Shown here one piece after another: positions 58,366-64,000 of a stretch of DNA of 64,000 nucleotides. Source of the DNA: Candidozyma auris. Taxonomy: Eukaryota; Ascomycota; Pichiomycetes; Serinales; Metschnikowiaceae. The notes under the pieces are model-generated. The model was not told the origin of the DNA and did no database searches. It saw only the letters and a list, made by a program, of their open reading frames with translations. The position numbers and the translations under genes are program-made. Numbering within the stretch: the stretch's first letter is position 1; every line of letters starts with the position of its first letter. The stretch lies in contig NC_072818.1 in NCBI RefSeq assembly GCF_003013715.1, forward strand, positions 372,001 through 436,000. Direction: 5' to 3'.

Positions 58366-59720
58366 GATCCTGGCTTGTGTTAAGTAGAGTGACGCTTAAT
58401 TATATTTTGGCTAAACAATCTATGGAGATGATCCTTCCTGATAAATAATTAGTAGAAGACTCTACTCAATTTGGGGTTCATTCAAACAAGATCACAAATG
58501 GTCGCCCATATAGGTATTGTTCCAAGTGTCAAAGCCGGGCCACGCTGATGACATGTGCAAAGGCATCAATTATTGTCCTCCTAAAAAATGATTCCGTAAA
58601 TATAGAGGCCGAGTTGAAAAGCCATAAATCAAGAAGAATCTCAGGAATCCAGGTAGATCACCAGCTGGGGAATCAAATACCGATAAAAACAGGTCATCTT
58701 CTTATATGGCCGACGACGACTTCATTTGAGACACTGGGAGTCCGCTTCACATTGTAAACAAATGAAGCCTTCTGCTTGACTTCGTTAAGAGCCCCATTAC
58801 GCTCTATGTCTTTGGAAGATCTCGCTATATATCCCAAGGTTATGGTAAAATCAACGCTAATCTCCCTAACGGAGAAGAAATCATAATTAGTAAGGTTTGG
58901 TACATCGCTGCCTCCAACATCATCTCAGCCAAAAGGGGATTGGAAGAACGCTACGCCTAGACACCAAAACTCACCTTGTGGTTGATGATTGCAAATTAGT
59001 TGTGGGTCGTGGTGTACCTTCTGGGTACTACAAATTGAATTTGAAGTGCCAATAGTCTGATATTAGCCCTGGTCGACCTTTCAACATCTGACTTTGATTA
59101 TATCAAGAACAGATTCGTCAAATTCTATAGCGCGTAGTCAAGTCTGTCGACTGGAAAACAGAAGCTGTCTACTCCGAAAAAGCTCATTGAAACGAAATAG
59201 AAACGGTCATCTTCTTCAACAGAAAATCAATTTCAGAAAGACAAGACCTGACCCACAACCGGTACCAAGTGATACAAGGAGTCGTTGTCGAGACTGTAGC
59301 CGTGCCACCCAGGCCCAACGCATCAAGTGACGCAAACGTATTCACATTTCTACCAGACTTAAGAACTCAATGGCCAATGGGCAAATTCTCTTTTAGCATG
59401 TTTCAGTTGATAGTTACAACATACACTACTGTGTCACGTCAAACAACTGCACAGGGTACCAATTGCAGTAGATTGAGCTCGACCAATGGGAAAAGAGGTT
59501 AGTTGCTGGTCTGTTTTGAACAGGACGTTTTGTGCAAAGGGATCCTTGATAAAATAGATCCCAAACCTTTCTTTCAGTCTCTACACTGGCAGCACCCAGC
59601 TTCTACATGGAAAATCAGAGGATCTTCGATCTAGTCAAAATCGTACGTTGAGTAACTAACGAAGCTATAGGAAAAGTACAGACTTTATAGATATCGGATA
59701 GAGTTTCAAATATCCTCGTT
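58366..59720 (+). mobile_element. decayed Ty1/copia retrotransposon (Gag-protease-integrase relic)
   Basis: Stops and frameshifts break the coding sequence, but domains appear in Ty1/copia order on the plus strand. A Gag end leads to a zinc knuckle: Cys codons at 58518 and 58527, then His at 58541 and Cys at 58556 one phase later, giving CX2CX4HX4C spacing if one base was lost. A protease motif DTGS lies at 58730-58741, preceded by a TGA. The same phase continues as GYGKINANLPNGEEIII and SNIISAKRGLEERYA, and after a shift as KLVVGRGVPSGYYKL, the pre-integrase block. Next comes LSTSDFDYIKN (about 59081), CRDCSRATQAQRIK (about 59285-59327, integrase zinc site) and WPMGKFSFSMFQL (about 59369-59407, integrase core). 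A possible remnant of the SD-x-EF region is near 59690-59717. Reverse transcriptase and LTRs were not found. Confidence 0.75.
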
Positions 59721-60362
59721 GGAGTGATATGTATCATGGAGGTACAAAAAGCCTGCCCTAAGTTTAAAAGCCGTGCTCTCACTCAAGATTTTTAGGATAT
59801 GAGCCTCATATGTAGCAATTGACTGCAAAACACCCATTTTGCCACAACCACAAATGGAATTCTTTAGTTCAATCAACGACATTATGGTTTTCTATAATAG
59901 ATGAGAACTTGGTTCCTAACCATTTATGTTAAGCTTAACATTGTGACCTTCAGCCGTGCCCTGCAAGACGTACATCCAAAAAAGTAATAGATTTCGCAGC
60001 CATTTTGACACCACTGGCTGGGTTTCACATATTTCGTAGTTCACATATTCATGTAATAGTAGCCAATTCAGGCTTCCTTTTAGACTTCATCATCTCTATT
60101 TCAAGCCAATTGGCTGTTGCTAAGAGATGGTTATCGTTGGTGTTGCCTGCGATCCTAATCTACCAACTTCCGCATTGAGCGGGGCCTGTCTTTGTACCAA
60201 AGGGTATAAAAGGCGAATTCCTCATAAAATACCCAAATCCTTTTCTATACCTTATCTTTTTTACTATCGAACGAAATCGGCTTCTAATTAAACTACAGAA
60301 GCAGATTTCAGCAAAGAGTAACACAAACAGAGACAACCTATTCAGTAACTGATCAAACACTA
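59721..60362. promoter_or_regulatory. intergenic region upstream of the Glu-rich orphan
   Basis: About 640 bp. A TATAAAAG box at 60205-60212 lies about 150 bp upstream of the next ATG. The left part may hold unrecognisable retroelement remains. Confidence 0.45.
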
Positions 60363-61409
60363 ATGTTGGAATTCATCAACCAAGGTGCTGATTTGTTGGG
60401 CGGAGGTTTCACCTTCGCCGCCGGTGTATTGTGCGCCAGATGGGATAATATGGGAAATATCATCCACCATGACAATTGGGTCATCAAGATCTACTGGGCG
60501 CCTGGCCATTACGAGTTCTTCAAGGAGATTCTCCAACGGGCACATTTTGACCCAGTGGCACTAGATTGCGCTCAACGCTTGTATTATAATAAGCTAAACG
60601 AGCTAGATGAAATCTTTTTTAGATGGGACCGACCTATCAAATGCTGGTATGGTGGACATCACCCGGAGATTTATTATGAGGAAGAGCATGAGAGGTATCA
60701 CGAGGACCAGCTCGAGGAGGAACTAGATGATATAATGCTCGAGGAGGAAATCTTAAAGGAGATCGAGAATGAGATTCAGAAGAAGATCCTGAGGGAGATT
60801 GAGAAGGAGATCCAGGAGGAGTATGTGTGGGAGATCGAGCAGGAAGAGATCATGAACGATATCAAGATGATTGAAGGAGAGGAAGAGAGATGGTTGAGAG
60901 AGATCGACTTGATCAAGAAGGAGAAGACTGATGTCGTAATTGTGAAGGATGCTGAGTTGTCGGTGAAGGGAAAAGTTGAAGCTGGCGAGGAGACGATGTA
61001 CAAAAAGAAGATCTTAGAAAGCAGCGAGAAAGACCCAGAGAAGAAGCCGAAATCGAAGGAGAATGCCCAGAAAGAAAGCTTTTTTGACGACTCAGAACCT
61101 CAGAGCGATAGTTCGGACGTTGACAAACACAGTACCGCCGAAACATCACCTGAGCAGCTGCCGAAACGTTCAAAGGCGAACTCGCGTCACACTAATTTCA
61201 AGGCGAAGGAGATGGGGACTCCAAAGCTGGACAGAAAAATTCAAAATAAGGGACACGAGAACGCACCGGTGAAGGCTCTGGCAAAGACGACGAAGACGTC
61301 CAAGAATCGTGAGAACAGGAAGGCAAAGAAGGCGGCGAGGAAAAATGGGATTTGTGCTCTTCAGGATCAAACCACGTTGTTTAAGGTTTCAAAGTTGGTA
61401 AGCGTTTAG
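60363..61409 (+). CDS. Glu/Lys-rich coiled-coil orphan protein
   Basis: I do not recognise this 348-residue protein. The ATG at 60363 follows a TATAAAAG box by about 150 bp. The first ~110 residues look folded and aromatic-rich (LGGGFTFAAGVLCARWDNMG; VIKIYWAPGHYEFFKEIL; CWYGGHHPEIYYEEEHERY). A long Glu/Ile/Lys helix follows at about 115-185, with repeated EIEKEI/EIENEI units that would form a coiled coil or single helix. The C-terminal half is Lys/Ser/Asp-rich, disordered and very basic at the end (RENRKAKKAARKNG). This layout recalls the other orphans of the window, but I see no shared motif. It is convergent with THI20, 206 bp away. Function unknown. Confidence 0.75.
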   Translation: MLEFINQGADLLGGGFTFAAGVLCARWDNMGNIIHHDNWVIKIYWAPGHYEFFKEILQRAHFDPVALDCAQRLYYNKLNELDEIFFRWDRPIKCWYGGHHPEIYYEEEHERYHEDQLEEELDDIMLEEEILKEIENEIQKKILREIEKEIQEEYVWEIEQEEIMNDIKMIEGEEERWLREIDLIKKEKTDVVIVKDAELSVKGKVEAGEETMYKKKILESSEKDPEKKPKSKENAQKESFFDDSEPQSDSSDVDKHSTAETSPEQLPKRSKANSRHTNFKAKEMGTPKLDRKIQNKGHENAPVKALAKTTKTSKNRENRKAKKAARKNGICALQDQTTLFKVSKLVSV

Positions 61410-61615
61410 ATCATTTTTGTTGTGTGGCAGTGCATTGTTGGAGCCGACATGGAAGAATGAGATTGGGGACCTTGTTCGGAAGTAGAGGGCTACGCTTTCA
61501 TTTGTCACACACACTGGATGGTTTGACGCTTCGATACAGCTTCTACGTAGTTCACTTGATATTTGTTTATGACACTGGCGTAGATGGTGGTCCTTTGCTT
61601 CGTCTATTGTAGCCT

Positions 61616-63328
61616 CTACTTTAAAGATTCTGTGATCTCATCCCAGAAGGCAATCTCCAACTTTGTGACGTCGTTGAAGATGGTCACCAACTCTTCGAGC
61701 CTCTGTTCTGAGAGATCTATGCTTGTAACGATGTCATCCAACACCTTCTTCCCTAGCTCATTAGCTTCATTGTACCAGTCTGAAGTGTAGTCGTCGAGCC
61801 AGGATGCATACGTGTTCGATTCATCTTCCGACGACAAGACACCAAGGGAACCGTCGTGCTTTTTACGTAGAGCCTTGCCGAATATACCAGCATCCGCATA
61901 ACCATGAAGACAAGGCGCCAAAGCTACCTTGATCCCAAGAAAGTCCTGAGTTTTACCCATTCTCAACAAGTAGTCGCAGTAGGCAAGACATGGCTTCGCT
62001 GGTTGAAGCTCGGAGTCCAATTCTGCCCTATCAAAATCGACGTTATATTTCTTGAGCAATTTAATCTTGTGTCTCTCGAGCTCCTTCATAATACTGTCAA
62101 TCACCTCTGCCTGAGCGTGAATTTGCTTATAAGACGGAGCCACCAGGGCCGCGAGCCCGTGGATCTGGGCATAGTTGATCAAGTAGTAAAAATCCTGTTT
62201 CAAATAGAAGAGAAACTTTTCGAAGGGGAGCTTGTTGGTGGCTACGAGCTCAACAAATGGGTGCTCCACATACCTCCTCCAGTTTTCCTTGATCAACGGG
62301 TGGTTTGTAAAGAAGGCAAGAATGTCACCATGTTTTTCCTTCAAGTCTCTCCCGATGGTTGAGGAGCCCTTAATCACGCTTTGGAAACTGATGTTCCCTG
62401 CGTTTGTATGATCTACTGGCCCATGACCATGTCCTAACTTGGACGCCAAAGTAAGCATTCCAGTATGTACATAGTTGATCGAGAGCGGGATTGCCCCCTG
62501 AAGAGAGAGCCCCTTCGCAATGTTCGACGCAATCGAGCTTGCCAAGGTGCAGCCAGTACCATGAGTGTTGCTCAGGACGATGTATGGCGACCTGAAGATG
62601 GTGATCTTGTCAGCATCTTTTTCATAGAGCACATCAGCGATTACAAGATCACTGGATTCTTTCTCGCCCGCAAGCTCCCCAGTTCTAGTCCAAGGTATGT
62701 GCCCACCTTTCAAGAGAATGTTGTTGCACTTGAGAATCTTTTGCAACTCAACAGTGAGCTTTTCAACATCGGCGATTTTACTCACCTCCGGAGCCTTGCC
62801 TTGCTTTGCTTCATACAACAGCAACGCTTCCACGAAGTTTGGGGTGCACAAAAACGTCGATGGAAAGATCTTATCAAAGCACAACTGCACCGCCTTGTTA
62901 TTCGTGAGCGTTACACCGGAAGTGCTCACCATGACAGGATCCATGACAATCTTAATGCCTTTTTTGTTTAAATAATCGATATTCTCGGAGAGAACTGTAG
63001 CAGCTTCCTCGGTGAGCATACCTGTCTTCACCACCTTCAAAGGATGATCCCCATCATACCCCTCGATAAAGTCGTCGAAGTTCTTCTTCAAGATCTTTCT
63101 CAAATGCTCAATTGGCGTCTTTTCTACAGCCTCGACGCCACTAGCATTCTGAGCAGTCAATGCGGCTATGCAAGTGAGCCCATAGACCTCATGGGCGTTG
63201 ATGGTCTTGATGTCAGCCTCGATACCAGCACCTCCGGAGGAGTCCAGCCCAGCGATGGTGAGAACGGCAGGAAGCGATCTAGTAGTGACCTGGGGACTTA
63301 AAAGATCAACGTAAGATGTAGTAGGCAT
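61616..63328 (-). CDS. THI20: THI20-type HMP/HMP-P kinase fused to a TenA thiaminase-II domain
   Basis: The enzyme phosphorylates hydroxymethylpyrimidine and its phosphate for thiamine synthesis and salvages pyrimidine through a C-terminal TenA-like domain. The ThiD domain (about residues 17-290) starts LTIAG-x-DSSGGAGIEADIK, where x is the CTG codon at 63247-63245; family members have Ser there. VMDPVMVSTSG and the catalytic HGTGCTLASSIASN (about residue 256) follow. The TenA domain (about 340-570) has YCDYLLR and PCLHGYADAG with the conserved Cys. Length (570) is close to S. cerevisiae Thi20 (551). The ATG at 63328 begins MPTTSYVDLLSPQ. GC-rich palindromes lie about 95 bp upstream. I found no TPP riboswitch-like element. 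Confidence 0.95.
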   Translation of the reverse strand: MPTTSYVDLLSPQVTTRSLPAVLTIAGLDSSGGAGIEADIKTINAHEVYGLTCIAALTAQNASGVEAVEKTPIEHLRKILKKNFDDFIEGYDGDHPLKVVKTGMLTEEAATVLSENIDYLNKKGIKIVMDPVMVSTSGVTLTNNKAVQLCFDKIFPSTFLCTPNFVEALLLYEAKQGKAPEVSKIADVEKLTVELQKILKCNNILLKGGHIPWTRTGELAGEKESSDLVIADVLYEKDADKITIFRSPYIVLSNTHGTGCTLASSIASNIAKGLSLQGAIPLSINYVHTGMLTLASKLGHGHGPVDHTNAGNISFQSVIKGSSTIGRDLKEKHGDILAFFTNHPLIKENWRRYVEHPFVELVATNKLPFEKFLFYLKQDFYYLINYAQIHGLAALVAPSYKQIHAQAEVIDSIMKELERHKIKLLKKYNVDFDRAELDSELQPAKPCLAYCDYLLRMGKTQDFLGIKVALAPCLHGYADAGIFGKALRKKHDGSLGVLSSEDESNTYASWLDDYTSDWYNEANELGKKVLDDIVTSIDLSEQRLEELVTIFNDVTKLEIAFWDEITESLK

Positions 63329-63421
63329 GAAGGTTTAAGGAAAGAATGTAAAGAGCTTAAGCAATGATACTTCATTGGATCAAACCCTTGTGCACGCATT
63401 GGACCTTGATGGGTTCCGTTA

Positions 63422-63444
63422 GCGCATGCGCATATCGTATGCGC
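63422..63444. promoter_or_regulatory. nested palindromes in the THI20 upstream region
   Basis: GCGCATGCGC at 63422-63431 is a perfect 10-bp palindrome overlapping a second inverted repeat, GCGCATA-TCG-TATGCGC, at 63428-63444. They lie about 95-115 bp upstream of THI20 and just past the AMD1 stop. They could be a regulator site or an mRNA-end structure. Confidence 0.45.
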
Positions 63445-63502
63445 GTAGACGGCACAGTGCTCAATACGCCTTTGGGATAATTCATTTGGGGAACTTTCTT
63501 CA

Positions 63503-64000
63503 TCAAATTTTATCCTTGTCCAAAGATGTATAGTATTTGACGAGATTCAATTCGCTTTGGAGAGTCTCCTCACGATAACTGACACGAATGTCGGGCACGT
63601 TAGTCTTCTCAATATCGTTGCCTGCAACACCCCCTGCCATGTAGTTTTTTCCGAGCCAGTGCTTTTTGATGGCTGCCTCATATCCTGACTGCTTCACCGA
63701 ATTCATGGCCAACTCACACATGTCCACACCACTGAACTTGTATATTTGTGCCGCCACAGAATACTCCTCGATCAATGGCTCTTTAGTGTACGAAAACTGT
63801 AACGGATCGTCCGTAGACAAAGACACATTGAGACCACGCTTGAAAAAGCTGAAGAATGGATTCTTGTCGTAGGTCAAAAACAAGGCGTTGTTGGACAATG
63901 GCGAAACAGCCAATCCGATCTGGTCCAAGTAGAACAAGTACTGGACGAAAGGAAGCTTGCGCAATCTGATACCGTGGGAAATCGAGTGGGTGGTCAAAAA
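63503..64000 (-). CDS. AMD1: AMD1, AMP deaminase (C-terminal part, runs off the window)
   Basis: AMP deaminase converts AMP to IMP in purine nucleotide balance. Only the last ~165 residues are in the window; the gene continues beyond 64000. Conserved blocks include [18 protein letters not shown], the metal/catalytic region [40 protein letters not shown] and the ending [10 protein letters not shown]. The stop is at 63503-63505. The ATG-like start seen at 63997 is internal and not the gene start. Confidence 0.93.
   Translation of the reverse strand, partial: FLTTHSISHGIRLRKLPFVQYLFYLDQIGLAVSPLSNNALFLTYDKNPFFSFFKRGLNVSLSTDDPLQFSYTKEPLIEEYSVAAQIYKFSGVDMCELAMNSVKQSGYEAAIKKHWLGKNYMAGGVAGNDIEKTNVPDIRVSYREETLQSELNLVKYYTSLDKDKI

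Noticed and set aside
63329..63502. TPP riboswitch in the THI20 upstream region
   Set aside because: The gap is only 174 bp and lacks recognisable thi-box sequences such as CUGAGA; only the palindromes stand out.
1..64000. CRISPR arrays, bacterial operons or phage features
   Set aside because: No array of identical repeats with unique spacers exists; introns, TATA boxes, Pol III tRNAs and gene content are those of a yeast nuclear genome.

Overview
The window is nuclear DNA of an ascomycete yeast of the CUG-Ser1 (CTG) clade. Genes are compact, mostly intronless and on both strands. The two introns I can define are short, with GTATGT donors and TGCTAAC/TACTAAC branch points. CTG codons fall where the protein family has serine: the THI20 codon at 63247-63245 lies in the IAG-x-DSSGGAG loop, whose usual residue is Ser, and the HSP78 codon at 51014-51016 lies in a VPE-x-MKDK stretch. 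Standard-code translations therefore show Leu where these proteins probably carry Ser. The species cannot be fixed from the sequence alone.

Layout. 1-9.3 kb: a WD40-like DUF2415 protein, CDC45, an intron-containing D-amino-acid oxidase and a convergent MFS sugar/quinate-type transporter. 9.3-20 kb: VAC1 (FYVE endosomal tether), ATP synthase subunit e, PTC7-type phosphatase, NMD2/UPF2 and MRPL35. 20-29 kb: a 1028-residue low-complexity orphan, a small AP-1-like bZIP factor and a Gln/Asn-rich orphan. 29-34 kb: COX6 with one intron, MGR1, an unrecognised mitochondrial-like membrane protein and a GPI-type Thr-rich wall protein with a 15-bp minisatellite. 35.7-44.4 kb: a SEC24-family COPII subunit (SFB3-like), SHE4 and a PalH/Rim21-family pH-sensing protein. 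44.5-49.3 kb: an accessory stretch with a tRNA-Arg/tRNA-Phe pair 4 nt apart, a broken retrotransposon ORF1, a degenerate ~93-bp repeat array and a basic orphan gene. 50.5-57.5 kb: HSP78 and PAN1. 57.5-60.3 kb: a gene desert with a heavily decayed Ty1/copia element. 60.4-64 kb: a Glu-rich orphan, THI20 and the 3' end of AMD1.

Most genes are housekeeping genes not organised by pathway. One loose theme is mitochondria: ATP synthase e, PTC7, MRPL35, COX6, MGR1, the unrecognised membrane protein and HSP78. Convergent pairs are very tight (SFB3/SHE4 6 bp; MGR1 and its neighbour 26 bp; PTC7/NMD2 40 bp; DAAO/transporter 46 bp; HSP78/PAN1 73 bp), so their 3' UTRs must overlap. Four orphans (20.6, 27.0, 48.0 and 60.4 kb) and two retroelement relics are the least conventional content. 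I found no clear multi-gene novel system; the best leads are the two relics, the 93-bp array beside the 48-kb orphan, and the 1028-residue orphan.
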